Counted from the stretch's first letter, positions 39,183 to 52,115 are shown. The stretch: 64,000 nt of DNA from Candidatus Stammera capleta (GCA_015140255.1 CP043993.1:237996-301995); one strand, 5' to 3'. Notes: a model not told the origin generated them from the sequence alone. A program made the numbers and translations.

Positions 39183-39917
39183 ATGATTTTTAATATTATT
39201 ACTTTGAATCCTGATTTTTTTATTTCTCCACTTAAAAGTGGTTTAATAAATAAAGGTATTAAAAAAAAAATTATTAATTTTAATTTTTGAAATTTAATGG
39301 ATTTTAAAAATAAATCTAATATAGATGGTAAAATTTATGGTGGTGGTCCTGGTTTATTAATGCATCCTGAACCTTTATATTTAATAATTAAAAAAATACG
39401 TAGTTTATATAAAGAATCTTTTGTAATACATTTATCTCCTCAAGGTCAAATTATTAATTCTAATTTAATTAATCAATTATTATATTATGATTCTTTAATT
39501 TTTATATGTAGTCGTTATAGTGGTATAGATCAAAGAATTATTGATAATTATATAGATATGGAAATATCTATAGGAGACTTTATTTTAAGTTGTGGTGAAA
39601 TATCTGTTTTAGTAATTATAGATCTTATAATAAGATATATACCAGGTATATTGAATAATATAGATTCTTGTAAGAATGATTCTTTTAATTTTAAAGGTTT
39701 ATTAAGTTATCCTAATTATACTAGACCATGTAAATTTAATAATTTTCTTGTACCTGAAGTTCTTTTATCTGGTAATCATAAAAATATAAATTTATGAAGA
39801 TTTAAACAATCTTTAATAAAAACTTTAATTTTAAAACCTTATTTGTTAGATAATTTATTCTTAGATAAGAATTTGTTGAAATTTTTTAAAAAATTTAAAA
39901 AATATTTAAAGTATTAA
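39183..39917 (+). CDS. trmD: tRNA (guanine-37-N1)-methyltransferase
   Basis: TrmD methylates G37 of tRNAs with G at position 36, preventing frameshifts. Encodes 244 residues (255 in E. coli). KIYGGGPGLLMHPEPL, the trefoil-knot SAM site VIHLSPQGQIIN and CSRYSGIDQRIID, SIGDFILSCGEISVL, and LSGNHKNINLWRFKQS (UGA Trp) are all clear. Usually GGE in the knot; here CGE. It lies between rpsP and rplS, as in most bacteria. Confidence 0.95.
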
Positions 39918-39930
39918 TTTTGAGGATTTT

Positions 39931-40266
39931 ATGAAAAATAAACTAATTGATTTTGTTGAAAAAAAATATTTTAAAAAGGATATACCTATATTAAAATCTG
40001 GATATTTAATAGAAATAAAATTGTGAATTATAGAAAGTTCTAAAAAAAGATTACAAACTTTTAAAGGAGTTATTATTTCTGTAAAAAATAAAGGTTTAAA
40101 TTCTTCTTTTATATTAAGAAAATTATCTTATGGAGAAGGAGTAGAAAGATTATTTTTGATTCATTCACCACTTATATATTCTATATTAATAGTAAAAAAA
40201 TTTTTTTTTAATAAATCTAAATTATATTTTTTACGTAAAAAGAAAAAAAATTTTTATGTTAAATAA
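39931..40266 (+). CDS. rplS: 50S ribosomal protein L19
   Basis: A 111-residue protein (115 in E. coli). SGYLIEIKLWIIESSKKRLQ with TFKGVIIS, ILRKLSYGEGVERLFLIHSP and KLYFLRKKKK match L19. Trp is UGA. A TGAGG precedes the ATG by 4 bases. The last 11 bases overlap the start of truA. Confidence 0.95.
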
Positions 40267-41020
40267 AAAATATAGATTATTAGTTTGTGTGGAATATTGT
40301 GGTTATAATTATATTGGTTGACAAAAACAACTACATAGTAAATTAAGTATTCAAGAAATTATTGAAGAATGTTTATCTAAAATAGCTAAACATAAAATAA
40401 AAATTTTTTCTTCTAGTAGAACTGATTCTGGTGTAAATAGTTTAGGACAGATGTTTCATTTTGATACTTTTTGTTATAAAAAAGAAAAGGAATGATTATT
40501 AATTTCTAATTTTAATTTACCTCGTGATATAACTTTTAAATCAGTAAAATATGTCAAAAGTAATTTTCATGCTCGTTATAATGTTTATTCTAGAAGATAT
40601 TTATATATTATTTTAAATTCTAATATTAGATCAAGTTTTTTAAATAATAGGGTTATGTATTATTTAGGTAAAATCAGTATTAGTTTAATGTTAAAAGCAT
40701 CAAAATTTTTATTAGGTAAGCATAATTTTATTTCTTTTCAATCTTCTGGTTGTGAATCTAAAAATACTTATAAAAATATAATGCATTTAAATATTTTTAG
40801 AATAAATAGATATATTATTTTTGATATTAAAGCAGATTCTTTTTTGTATCGTATGATACGTAATATTATTAGTAATTTATTATTAATAGGTATGAGAAAA
40901 TTTTCTGTAAATTGAATTAAATATGTTTTATCTATTAAAAAAAAAGGTTTTTCAAAAAATTTATTAGTTAAACCATATGGTTTATATTTATATAAAATAG
41001 AATTTTTTGATTTTTTTTAA
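40256..41020 (+). CDS. truA: tRNA pseudouridine(38-40) synthase TruA
   Basis: Makes pseudouridine at tRNA positions 38-40. Encodes 254 residues (270 in E. coli). YCGYNYIGWQKQ (UGA Trp), catalytic SSSRTDSGVNSLGQMFHF with the nucleophilic Asp, FHARYNVYSRRYLYIILNS, NFISFQSSGCESKNTYKNIM and FLYRMIRNIISNLLLIG match the family. The ATG at 40256 lies inside rplS, so translation is probably coupled. Confidence 0.94.
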
Positions 41021-41059
41021 ATTGTTTTTTTATGAATTTAGTTTATTATTAAAATAATT

Positions 41060-41446
41060 ATGAATTTTACTAAAATTATTTATATAACAAGTTATTTAAT
41101 TATATTATTATCTATTTTAAATAGTTTTAAAAGAAATATTTTAAGAGAATTATTTTCTTTATTTTTTTTTTGTTTTTTTTATTTTTTTTTAAGTAAAGTT
41201 TTTTATTTTTATTTTAAAAAATATTTATTTATTTTTTTTAAGAAAAGAATTATTTTTTTAATATTTTTTTTATTTTTAATATTTATAATTTTTATTATAG
41301 AAAATTTTTTGTTTTTTTTAATAAAAAATTTTTTTTTAATTTTTATTGATTTTTTAAGTTTTTTTTTGAATATAATGTTAGGATTTATAAAAGGTATATT
41401 AATAATATATTTTTTAAGTTATTTATATAAAAATTTTTTTTTATAA
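41060..41446 (+). CDS. cvpA: CvpA-family membrane protein
   Basis: A 128-residue protein with about four hydrophobic segments. FKRNILRELFSLFFFC corresponds to the family G-F-x-R-E-x-x-S-L motif, and LSFFLNIMLGFIKGILIIY to the DRxLG...GxxRGxLIV block. E. coli CvpA (162 residues) is required for colicin V export and affects envelope behaviour; its molecular activity is unknown. In E. coli it lies in the same neighbourhood, downstream of truA, which supports the call. Phe/Ile richness makes similarity by composition a risk. Confidence 0.7.
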   Translation: MNFTKIIYITSYLIILLSILNSFKRNILRELFSLFFFCFFYFFLSKVFYFYFKKYLFIFFKKRIIFLIFFLFLIFIIFIIENFLFFLIKNFFLIFIDFLSFFLNIMLGFIKGILIIYFLSYLYKNFFL

Positions 41447-41518
<72 letters not shown>

Positions 41519-41680
41519 AAATGTTTCTATATTATCATATATACATGTATATGTAAATTAATTTTTTTAATTTTTATTAATTTAATTTTTTTTTAAAAAT
41601 TATATTTTATTAATATATATATTGTGTCTATTTAATTTTTTAATTTTTAAAAAAAAAATAAAATTATTTTAAATAATAGT

Positions 41681-41709
41681 TTGATAGTTTTATGAATGCA
41701 TTTTATAAT
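41681..41709 (+). promoter_or_regulatory. Sigma-70 promoter for eno
   Basis: TTGATA at 41681-41686 and TATAAT at 41704-41709 are separated by exactly 17 bases, about 45 bases before the eno ATG. An AAAGGTG ribosome-binding site lies at 41741-41747. This is one of the clearest promoters in the window. Confidence 0.72.
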
Positions 41710-41753
41710 TAAAATATAGATATTAATATTTTGAATATTTTAAAGGTGTTTAT

Positions 41754-43046
<1,293 letters not shown>

Positions 43047-43057
43047 TTTTAAATTTT

Positions 43058-43792
43058 ATGAAATGAATTAAAAATAGAGTAATTAAAATTAAAAAATGAG
43101 ACAAAGATTACTGTAGTATTTTTTTAAAAAATAATATATCCTCATTTTTAGGTGGTCAATTTACAAAATTAGCTTTTAAAAGTAATGATAAGTTTGATTA
43201 TAGATATTATTCTTTTATAAACTCTAATAAAGATAAAAATTTAGAATTTTTTTTAAAAAAAATCAAAAATAGTTATTTTAGTAATTTATTATTTAATTTA
43301 ATTCCAAATGACATTATTTATATATCTAAATATTCTTATGGAAATTTTATTATCAATAATATTAATAAAAAAAAAATTTTATGAATGTTAAGTATAGGAA
43401 CATCTATATCTCCTTTATTATCTATTCTTAAAAGTAATTTAAGTTATATAAAAGAAAATTTTAAAAAAATATTTTTTTTATATGGTATAAAATATATGGA
43501 TAAAATTTTTTATTTAAATGATTTATTATATTTAAAAAAAAAATATGGTTTTAATTATTTAAATTTATTTTTCTCTCTTAGCAGAGAGAAAAAAAAACTT
43601 AATGTGAAAAAATTTAATTTTATTAATGGTTATATAAATGATTTTTTTTTAATGAAATCTTTAGGTAAATATATTAATAATAATAATTATTATATGGTTT
43701 CTGGTAATTTTAAAATGGTAAATAATATATGTGATATTTTAAAAAATAATTTTTTAATTAAAAAAGAAAATATATCTATAGAAAAATATTAA
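43058..43792 (+). CDS. fpr: Ferredoxin/flavodoxin-NADP reductase
   Basis: FAD enzyme that moves electrons between NADPH and ferredoxin or flavodoxin. Encodes 244 residues (248 in E. coli). FLGGQFTKLAFKS, the FAD-binding RYYSFINSNKDKNLEFFL, ILWMLSIGTSISPLLSILKS (NADP site) and SREKKK match E. coli Fpr. Several Trp near the start are UGA. The C-terminal WRRPGHM...YW tail of E. coli is replaced by a short IEKY. It probably feeds electrons to Fe-S or radical-SAM enzymes. Confidence 0.9.
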
Positions 43793-43798
43793 TAGCAT

Positions 43799-45049
43799 TT
43801 ATTTTCATTTAATTAGGAAAAAATTTTTTTTACCTTTATTAATTAAAGTGAAGGTATTAAAAAATTTATCTTTTTTTTTAATTTTATATTCTGTATTCAT
43901 TATTATATTATAATTTATATATATAGATTTATTTATAATTAAATTATGTGCTTGTGTTTTAGAATTTGTTATTTTAGTAATTATTAATATTTCTTTAATA
44001 CTTAGTATATTTTTAGATATACTAAATTTAGGTATATTTAATTTGAATATTTTATAAAAGTATTTTTTTTCTTTTTTTCATTTTTTTTTAAAAAAAAAAT
44101 TTGATATAAATATTGCATTTTTTAATTCTTTTTTACCATGTACTATGGTAGTTATTTCTTTTGCTAAAATATTTTTAATTTTATATATATTTTTATTTTT
44201 TATAATATTATTAATATTATTAATTTTTAAAAAAGTTATTTGTTTTAATAAATTATTTACTTGATTATCTGATATATTTAATCAGAATTGATAAAATTTA
44301 TAAGGGCTAGTTTTTTTAGGATTTAATCATAATGTATTACTTCCTGTTTTACTAAATTTAATACCATTTTTTCTAGTTATTAATGGTAAAGTTATTGCAA
44401 ATGTTTCTTTTTTATGAACTTTTTTAATTAATTCTATTCCTGATATAATATTACCTCATTGATCTGATCCTCCTATCTGTATATTTACTTTAAATTTTTC
44501 ATATAGATACAAAAAATCATATCCTTGTAATAAACAATATGATAGTTCTGTAAATGTAATACCTTTTTTTTTTGTTGTATTTCTTTTTTTTATAGCTTCT
44601 TTATTTAAAATTTGATTTATATTAAAATATTTACCTATTTTTTGAAAAAAAAATAATATTTTCATATTATTAAATCATTTTTTATTATTTAATATTAAAA
44701 TATTTTTATTATTTCTAAAAAATAGATTAATTTGTAAAATAATTTTTTTAGTAAATTTATTTATATCTTTTATTGAATTTAGGGTTCTTTTTTTTTCTTT
44801 AAAACTAGGATCTCCTATAATTGAAGTTATTCCTCCTATCAAAATAATAATTTTATATCCATAATTTATAAATCTTTTTAGTGTTATTAAAGGTATTAAA
44901 TGTCCTAAATGTAGGCTATCACTTGTAGGATCAAAACCACAATATACATATATTTTTTTTTTTTTTATTTTTTTAATAATTTTTTTTTTATTTGATATTT
45001 GAATAATTAGTTTTCTTTCTATTAATTCTTTTATAATATTTTTTATCAT
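43799..45049 (-). CDS. tyrS: Tyrosyl-tRNA synthetase
   Basis: Class I synthetase for tRNA-Tyr; 416 residues (424 in E. coli). VYCGFDPTSDSLHLGHLIPL (HIGH-type HLGH), LIGGITSIIGDPS, LSYCLLQGYDFLYLYE, IQIGGSDQWGNIISG (UGA Trp), and KFSKTGSNTLWLNPKKTSPY holding the KMSKS-equivalent KFSKT. The C-terminal S4-like domain ends INKGKKNFFLIKWK, with UGA two codons before the end. It converges on fpr with a 6-base gap. Confidence 0.96.
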
Positions 45050-45125
45050 TTTAAAATTTTTAAAGTTTTAATTTATTATATGATACTATATAATAGTAGT
45101 ATAGTATTAAATTTAAATTTATTTT

Positions 45126-45197
45126 GCGTTCTTAACTCAGAGGTAGAGTGCCATTTTGACGTGATGGAAGTCAGTGGTTCGATTCCACTAGAACGCA
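45126..45197 (+). tRNA. tRNA-Val (anticodon GAC)
   Basis: Acceptor GCGTTCT pairs with AGAACGC, discriminator A. The D arm is ACTC-AGAGGTA-GAGT; the anticodon stem CCATT/GATGG closes a UUGACGU loop, giving anticodon GAC; the T arm is AGTGG-TTCGATT-CCACT. Position 37 is G rather than the A of E. coli tRNA-Val(GAC). TATAAT at 45089-45094 is a possible -10. Confidence 0.88.
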
Positions 45198-45233
45198 TAT
45201 TTAAGAAAATTATTATTTAAAGTGTAAATATAT

Positions 45234-46646
45234 ATGAAAAAAACTAAAATAGTTTGTACTATGGGTCCAAATATAAATAATGTAGATATGTTAACAAAAT
45301 TAGTTTATTCTGGTATGGATGTTGCTAGATTAAATTTTTCTCATGGAGATCATAGTATTCATCAAAAATCTATATTAAATCTTAAAAAAGTTATGAAAAT
45401 TACAGGTAAAATAATATCTATTATATTAGATACTAAAGGTCCTGAAATACGTACTTGTAAATTAGAGAATTCTAAAGAAGTTTATTTAAAAAATGGGCAG
45501 TTATTTAGTTTTATTTACGACAAAAAATTTATAGGAAATAAAAATATAGTAAGTATATCATATAAAGATTTTATTAAAGATCTTAGTATTGGTGATAATA
45601 TTTTAGTTGATGATGGTTTGATTTCTATGGAAGTTATTAGTAAAACTGAATATAAGTTGATTTGTAGAGTTAAGAATAGTGGTTGGTTAGGTGAAAATAA
45701 AGGTATTAATTTACCTAATATTTCTATTAATTTACCTTTTTTATCTAAAAAAGATAAAAGTGACTTAATTTTTGGTTGTAAAAATAATGTTGATTTTGTA
45801 GCTGTGTCTTTTGTAAGAAATAGTTATGATGTTTTAGAAATAAGAAAATTTTTGGATATTAATGGAGGCAATAAAATACAGATTATTTCTAAAATAGAAA
45901 ATAGAGAAGGATTAAGTAATTTTGATAAAATTTTAAATATGTCTGATGGAATTATGGTAGCCAGAGGAGATTTAGGTGTAGAAATACCTGTAGAAGATGT
46001 TATTTTTGCTCAAAAAATGATGATTAAAAAATGTAATTATGCTAGAAAAGTAGTAATTACGGCTACTCAAATGTTAGAATCAATGATTTATAATCCTAGA
46101 CCTACTAGAGCTGAAGCAGGTGATGTAGCTAATGCTATATTAGATGGAACTGATGCTGTAATGTTATCTGCTGAAAGTGCTAAAGGTAAATATCCTATTG
46201 AATCAGTTAAAATTATGTCTACAATATGTAAACGTACTGATGATTCTATGGAATATAATTTTTCTAATTATAAAAAAGATAAACATTTACCTATTAGTGA
46301 AGCTATTTGTAGAAGTTCAGTAGATATTTCTAGAAAATTAAATTCTCCTTTAATTTTAGTTTTTACTAGAGCAGGTAAATCAGCTAAATTTATAAGAAAA
46401 TATTTTCCGAAATCTTTAATTTTAGCTTTAACTAAAAATGAGTATGTAGCTAAACAATTAATTTTAAGTAAAGGAGTTATACCTATGGTAGTTAATTCTA
46501 TTGATTCTACTGACGATTTTTATCGTATAGGAAAAGAATTATCCATTTCTACAGGATATGCTAAAGTTGGTGACATAGTGGTTATGATTTCAGGTGCTTT
46601 AGTTTGTTCTGGTACTAGTAATACTACATCTGTGCATGTTTTATAA
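45234..46646 (+). CDS. pykF: Pyruvate kinase I
   Basis: Converts PEP and ADP to pyruvate and ATP. Encodes 470 residues, the same as E. coli PykF, with high identity: [86 protein letters not shown], and [20 protein letters not shown]. The C-terminal effector domain ends [12 protein letters not shown]. PykF-type features suggest fructose-1,6-bisphosphate activation, as in E. coli. Convergent with gyrA (3-base gap). Confidence 0.97.
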   Translation: MKKTKIVCTMGPNINNVDMLTKLVYSGMDVARLNFSHGDHSIHQKSILNLKKVMKITGKIISIILDTKGPEIRTCKLENSKEVYLKNGQLFSFIYDKKFIGNKNIVSISYKDFIKDLSIGDNILVDDGLISMEVISKTEYKLICRVKNSGWLGENKGINLPNISINLPFLSKKDKSDLIFGCKNNVDFVAVSFVRNSYDVLEIRKFLDINGGNKIQIISKIENREGLSNFDKILNMSDGIMVARGDLGVEIPVEDVIFAQKMMIKKCNYARKVVITATQMLESMIYNPRPTRAEAGDVANAILDGTDAVMLSAESAKGKYPIESVKIMSTICKRTDDSMEYNFSNYKKDKHLPISEAICRSSVDISRKLNSPLILVFTRAGKSAKFIRKYFPKSLILALTKNEYVAKQLILSKGVIPMVVNSIDSTDDFYRIGKELSISTGYAKVGDIVVMISGALVCSGTSNTTSVHVL

Positions 46647-46649
46647 TTT

Positions 46650-49085
46650 TTATATTTTTTGCATATCTATAACTTTTTCATGTTTTTTAAGTCTAATTAA
46701 TATTACTCCTTGTGTATTTCTTTTTAAAGTTTTAATTTCTTTTACATGTATGCGAATTATATTTCCTTTATTTGTCAAAATGAATATTTGATTATTATTT
46801 TTAATTTGTATTACTTTTATAACATTTCCATTTTTAAAATTATTTTTTATGTATTTTATACCTTTTATTGCTCTAGATTTAGTTAAAAATTCATTTAGTA
46901 ATGTTGTTTTACCATAACCTTTTTTAGTTACTATAAGGATTTTTTTTTTATTTTTAGGTATTAATGAAGATATAATTTTATCTTTATTATTTAATTTAAT
47001 TGCTTTTATTCCAGAAGATATTCTTCCGGTTTCTCTAATTAATTTTATTTTAAATCTTATTGCTTTTCCTAATTTAGTAAATAACATTATATCTTTATTT
47101 TTATATATTAAACTAACATTAATAATTTTATCTTTTTTTTTAAGATTTATTATATTAATTCCATTTTTTTTAAAATTATTTATTTTAATTTTTTTTATTA
47201 GTCCTTTATAAGTTACTATTATAAAATATTTATATTTTTTTTTATTTTTTATTAAACAAGTAATTTTTTCATTTTTTTTTAGTTTTATTAAATTATTTAA
47301 TAATTGATTATTTATATTATTTTTCTTTAGTAATTTATATATTTTAATTTTAAAAAACCTTCCTTTATTAGAAAATAAAAATATAATGTCATGTGTATTA
47401 CATATTAAACTTTTTTTAATAGTATCATTTGATTTAATTATATTTTTACCTTTTCCTCCTTTATGTTGAATATTATATTTATTTAATTTTTTATATAATA
47501 GGTAGTTAGATTTATTTATAAAGATTATTATTGATTCTTTTTTAATAAGATCTTTTGTTTTAATTTTTTTATATTTTTTACTTATTTTAGTTATTCTTTT
47601 ATCACCATATTTTTTTTTTATATTAAGAAATTCTTTTTTTATAATATTTATTAATATATTTTTATTAATAAGAATATTTTTAAGAATATATTTTTTTTTA
47701 GTTAAATATTTATATTTTTTTTTAATTTTATTTTGTTCTATATGGGTTAATTTACTTAAATTTAATTTAAGTAATGAAGATATTTGTTCGTTACTTAATT
47801 TATATTTTTTTTTTTTAATTTTTAAAATTTTATTTATATTAAAATCTATTTTAGATAATTTTTTTTTAACTTCATTTATTTTTTTAGAATTTTTAATAAT
47901 ATTTATAATATTTTTTATATAAAAAGAACTTATTATTAATCCTTTTAGGATATGTATTTTTTTTTTAATTTTTTTAAGTTTAAAGATAGTTTTATTTTTT
48001 ATAATTTTTTTTCTGTGTTTTATAAATATATAAAATATTTTTTTGAGATTAAATTTTTTTGCTATACCATCATGTATAGCTACCATATTTATGGTATAGC
48101 TTATTTCTAAATTAGTAAGATAGAAAAGTTTATTAATTAGAATTTTTCTTTTTGCATCTTTTTTTGTTTCTATTACTATTCTAATACCATCTTTATTAGA
48201 TTCATCTCTAATATTATTTATTCCTTCTATTTTTTTATTTTTTATAAGTTCTACTATTTTTTCTATTATTTTAACTTTGTTAGATTGGTATGGTAATTCT
48301 TGTATAATAATTAATTTTTTATTATTTTTTTTATCTTTTTCAAAATTTATTTTGGATTTTATTTTTATTGTACCTTTACCAGTTTTATACGCTTTATATA
48401 TTTCTTTATAATTTTCTATTATACCTCCAGTAGGAAAATCTGGTCCTTTAATATAATTCATTAATTTTTTGGTAGATATATTTTTATTTTTTATAAATTT
48501 TATACATGCATTTATTATTTCATTAATATTATGTGGTGGTATATTGGTAGCCATTCCTACTGCTATACCAGTGGATCCATTAATTAATATATTTGGTATT
48601 TTACTAGGTAGTATTTCTGGTATTATTTCAGTAGAATCATAATTTGGTAAAAAATTAACTGTATTTTTTTCTATATCTTTTAATAGTTCTGAAGTTATTC
48701 TTGACATTCTTATTTCTGTATATCTCATAGCTGCAGCAGGATCACCATCTATAGAACCAAAATTACCTTGTCCATCTATCAAAGGATATCTTAATGAAAA
48801 ATTTTGTGCCATTCTAACTATAGATTCATATACTGCATTATCTCCGTGAGGATGGTATTTACCTATTACATCTCCTACTATTCTTGCAGATTTTTTATAT
48901 GGTTTATAAAAATTATTTTTTAATATATACATTGCATATAATATTCTTCTGTGCACTGGTTTTAAACCATCTCTAATGTCAGGTAAAGCTCTATCTATTA
49001 TTACAGACATAGCATAATCTAGATATGATTTTTTTAATTCTTTATCTATATTTATTATTTTTTGATCATAGTTTTTTTTTTTCAT
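46650..49085 (-). CDS. gyrA: DNA gyrase subunit A
   Basis: DNA-cleaving subunit of gyrase. Encodes 811 residues (875 in E. coli). [40 protein letters not shown], and [12 protein letters not shown] with catalytic Tyr122 are clear. The GyrA box appears as IQHKGGKGK (QRRGGKG in E. coli). The quinolone-region positions corresponding to Ser83 and Asp87 are Asn and Glu. The coiled-coil and beta-pinwheel parts are very Lys/Ile/Asn-rich but colinear. No Trp, so no UGA. The acidic C-terminal tail of E. coli is missing. Confidence 0.96.
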   Translation of the reverse strand: MKKKNYDQKIINIDKELKKSYLDYAMSVIIDRALPDIRDGLKPVHRRILYAMYILKNNFYKPYKKSARIVGDVIGKYHPHGDNAVYESIVRMAQNFSLRYPLIDGQGNFGSIDGDPAAAMRYTEIRMSRITSELLKDIEKNTVNFLPNYDSTEIIPEILPSKIPNILINGSTGIAVGMATNIPPHNINEIINACIKFIKNKNISTKKLMNYIKGPDFPTGGIIENYKEIYKAYKTGKGTIKIKSKINFEKDKKNNKKLIIIQELPYQSNKVKIIEKIVELIKNKKIEGINNIRDESNKDGIRIVIETKKDAKRKILINKLFYLTNLEISYTINMVAIHDGIAKKFNLKKIFYIFIKHRKKIIKNKTIFKLKKIKKKIHILKGLIISSFYIKNIINIIKNSKKINEVKKKLSKIDFNINKILKIKKKKYKLSNEQISSLLKLNLSKLTHIEQNKIKKKYKYLTKKKYILKNILINKNILINIIKKEFLNIKKKYGDKRITKISKKYKKIKTKDLIKKESIIIFINKSNYLLYKKLNKYNIQHKGGKGKNIIKSNDTIKKSLICNTHDIIFLFSNKGRFFKIKIYKLLKKNNINNQLLNNLIKLKKNEKITCLIKNKKKYKYFIIVTYKGLIKKIKINNFKKNGINIINLKKKDKIINVSLIYKNKDIMLFTKLGKAIRFKIKLIRETGRISSGIKAIKLNNKDKIISSLIPKNKKKILIVTKKGYGKTTLLNEFLTKSRAIKGIKYIKNNFKNGNVIKVIQIKNNNQIFILTNKGNIIRIHVKEIKTLKRNTQGVILIRLKKHEKVIDMQKI

Positions 49086-49221
49086 TAATTTTATTTATCT
49101 TAAAATAATTTACTTTAATAATTTAAATTTTTTAATACTGTTTATTAGTTATTTAAAAAAATTTTTTGATTAATTTAGTTAATTTAAATAATTTTTTAAA
49201 TTATTACTAATTTTTTATATT

Positions 49222-49248
49222 AAACCCATATTTTTTAAATATGGGCTT
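49222..49248. terminator. Hairpin between gyrA and the ElaB/YqjD-like gene
   Basis: CCCATATTT pairs with AAATATGGG around a 3-base loop, a 9-bp stem with a mismatch and two further pairs outside it. On plus it is followed by a long T run that is part of the neighbouring coding region. On minus it directly follows the stop of the ElaB/YqjD-like gene, where the trailing T tract is weak. It is most likely the terminator of the man operon on minus. Confidence 0.55.
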
Positions 49249-49471
49249 ATTTTTTTTTTTTTGATATTAAAATACCTAATATATATCCTATTGACATTGA
49301 GATTAGGACTGAAATTATAGGTTGTTTTTGTATTTTTTTAGATACTAATTGTATAGTTTCATATATTAGTTCTTTGTTTTTATTGTAATTTTGTTGTTCT
49401 TTATAGTTTTTTTCTTTATTATTATTAATATCTTTTTTATTTTTTTTTTCTATTTTTTCTTTATTATTCAT
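49247..49471 (-). CDS. ElaB/YqjD-family (DUF883) tail-anchored protein
   Basis: A 74-residue protein with a highly charged, probably helical N-terminal half (Lys, Glu, Asn) and a C-terminal hydrophobic segment PIISVLISMSIGYILGILIS ending in Lys residues. That layout, with a QP before a Gly-containing membrane helix, fits ElaB/YqjD/YgaM, inner-membrane proteins that bind ribosomes in stationary-phase E. coli. Identity is mostly in the membrane segment, so the subfamily is uncertain. It starts 4 bases after manZ ends and is probably the last gene of that operon. Confidence 0.62.
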   Translation of the reverse strand: MNNKEKIEKKNKKDINNNKEKNYKEQQNYNKNKELIYETIQLVSKKIQKQPIISVLISMSIGYILGILISKKKK

Positions 49472-49475
49472 ATTT

Positions 49476-50309
49476 TTAATTTTGAAGTATTTGAAAATAA
49501 TTACCTAGAATACTAATTAAGAAAATAAACATCATAATTGATAATGGATTAATTTTCTTTTTTAATAATCACATACAAGTTAATGTTAATAGTAACGGTA
49601 TTAAACCAGGTATAAGTTGATCAAAAATATTTTGTATAGTAGTTATTTTAATAATATTACTTTGATATTCTTTTATTTTTGATACAACTACAGGTATATT
49701 AATTTTTGTTCATTTACTTACTAAGGCTCCCATAATGAATAATCCTAATATAGAAGATCCTTCAGTTAATTTTTTAAGTAAATTTTCATTTAATTCTTTA
49801 ACAATATTTAGTCCTTTTTTATATCCATAGTGGATACCATAATATAATGTAGATAATCTAATTATATTAAATGATAAAAAAAATATTATCGGTCCTAGTA
49901 TACTTCCATTAATTGATAAACTTGCTCCTAAGGCAGATAAAATTGGTCTTATTGTACCTCAAAATATAGGATCACCTATACCAGCTAATGGTCCCATTAA
50001 ACCTATTTTAATACTGTTAATTACACTTTTATTTATTTTTGAATTATTAGCTTTTTTTTCTTCCATAGCTATGACTACTCCTAATATTGGAGCTACCATA
50101 TATGGATGAGTATTAAAAAATTCTAAATGTCTTTGTACAGCTTTTTTTTTTTCTTTTTTATTATCATAATAGAGTTTATTAATTACTGGTATCATAGCAT
50201 AACAAAACCCTAATGCTTGCATTCTTTCAAAATTTCATGATCCTTGTAATAAGGTACTACGTAAAAATACTTTATTTAAATCTGTGTTATTTATTTTTTT
50301 TTTATTCAT
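49476..50309 (-). CDS. manZ: Mannose-type PTS membrane component IID
   Basis: Membrane subunit of the mannose/glucose PTS. Encodes 277 residues (about 283-286 in E. coli). LLQGSWNFERMQALGFCYAM (UGA Trp), RHLEFFNTHPYMVAPILGVV, IKIGLMGPLAGIGDPIFWGT, IRLSTLYYGIHYGYKKGLNI, and KLTEGSSILGLFIMGALVSK match ManZ closely. The start ATG is at 50309; manY ends 9 bases upstream. Conservation is well above that of its neighbours, suggesting strong selection. Confidence 0.96.
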
Positions 50310-50318
50310 TTATTTTTC

Positions 50319-51125
50319 CTAATCTAATTCATTTTCTTTAGTAATTTTTTTTTTATTATTTATATTATTATTTAATTCTTCAATATAATATTTAGGAGAT
50401 AATTGTATATATAATATTGCTAAAATTATTGCTATAATACCTAAACCTACTAAATTAAATTTAGTAAATGCTGCTATTGTAAAACCTAAATAAAAAAAAG
50501 GCATTAGTGATTTAGTTTTCATCATATTTATTACCATAGCATAACCTACTACTACTATTATTCCTCCTGCAATATTTAAACCATTAGTTATCACTAATGG
50601 GATGGAATTTAGTGTTTTTTGTATTATTTCTGTTCCCATTGATAATAATATAATTAATGTAGGTATAGATGTTCTCATAGATTGTAATAATAATGCAAAT
50701 ATATGTATACATGATATTAAAAATAAATTTTGATTTTTTTTAATTGTTTTATCTGCTAAATGTTGTAATCCAATAGTTAAACTACGTACTAATATAGTAA
50801 GTATTTGTCCTGTAGCAGATAATGGTAAAGCAAGAGCTATTCCTGATCCAATATTTTGTTTACTAGATATTACTAAAATTGTTGATATTATTGAAGCTAA
50901 AGCAGTATCTGGTGATACAGCTGCTCCTATATTCATTCAACCTAAAGAAATTACTTCTAGTGTGCTACCTAACATAATTCCTGTTTTTAAGTCATTTAAT
51001 ATTCATCCTATTAAAGAACATGCTAAAATTGGTCTGTGTATTTGAAATTCATCTAATATAGATTCTGCTCCTATTAAACAACTAGCTAAAAATATTAATA
51101 TAATTTGTGATAAAGTAATTTCCAT
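50319..51125 (-). CDS. manY: Mannose-type PTS membrane component IIC
   Basis: Sugar-conducting subunit of the mannose PTS. Encodes 268 residues (266 in E. coli). MEITLSQIILIF at the start, LGWMNIGAAVSPDTALASII (UGA Trp), GIALALPLSATGQILTILVR, GLNIAGGIIVVVGYAMVINM and LMPFFYLGFTIAAFTKFNLV are near-identical to ManY. It ends in UAG. Lies 10 bases after manX and 9 before manZ. Confidence 0.97.
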
Positions 51126-51135
51126 TTTTTTCCTA

Positions 51136-52089
51136 TTATTTTTTTTTGTTTATTATATTATCTAATATATCTATTAAATTCATTTTTTTATCATTAGGTA
51201 CTTTTCTAATTTCTAATTCTATATTCATTTTGTGTAATTCATAAAATGATTTTATATCTTTTTTATCTACAGATATTGCGTCTGTAATTTGTTTTTTTCC
51301 TTTTTTATAAGACATTCCTCCTATATTTACAGAATTTATTTTTACTCCTTTTTTGATAATTCTAATTATATCTTTTGGATTTGTAAATAATAATAAAACT
51401 TTTTCTCCAAAATATTTTGGATTGTTATAGACTTTAACAAATTTTTTTATATTTACAACATGAGAATTAATATTTGGAGGAGAAACTTGTTTTAATAATT
51501 TAACTCTTATTTTATCTTTTGATATATCATCATTTATTACTATAATTCTAGATATTTTAAATTCTTTACTTCAACCTGTTGATACTTGACCATGTATCAA
51601 TCTGTCATCTATTCTTACTAACATTAATTTCATGTATTTATAATTTATTTTTTTATTTTTTTTTTGAATATTATTATTTTTAATTTTTTTAATTTTTTTT
51701 ATATTAGTAATACTTTTTTTACCTGTATTTAAAGCTATATGTATTAATTCATCAAATTTTTTATTTTCTTCTCTTGACATACATACTTCTAAAAGCATAG
51801 GTATATTTGTACCAGAAATAATATCACATTTAATTTTTTTATTATTTAATATTTTATTAGCTGCATTAAATGGACTTCCACCCATAATATCTACAAAAAA
51901 TATTATTTTTTTATGTATATTATTTGTTTTTATAATTTTATTATATTTATTTATTAAATTATCTATATTTTCTCCAGGTAAAAATGATACTGTAAAAATA
52001 TTTTTTTGTTTTCCTATGATTAATTCTATGGTTTTTAATATTTCTATACCTAAATTACCATGCATACATATTATTATTATAGTGTTCAT
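51136..52089 (-). CDS. manX: Mannose-type PTS component IIAB
   Basis: Cytoplasmic fusion of domains IIA and IIB, which pass phosphate from HPr to the incoming sugar. Encodes 317 residues (323 in E. coli). IIA: MNTIIIICMHGNLG with the phospho-His at residue 10, FLPGENIDNLINKYN, DIMGGSPFNAANKIL. IIB: MLVRIDDRLIHGQVSTGW with its phospho-His (UGA Trp), VKVYNNPKYFGEKVLLLFTN, and SVNIGGMSYKKGKKQI. The Ala/Pro linker of E. coli is a Lys/Asn-rich one here. I take the ATG at 52089 (MNTIII), with GGAGA just upstream, over the ATG at 52101. Confidence 0.96.
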
Positions 52090-52115
52090 TATTTTCTCCA
52101 TTATTTTAAAGATTT

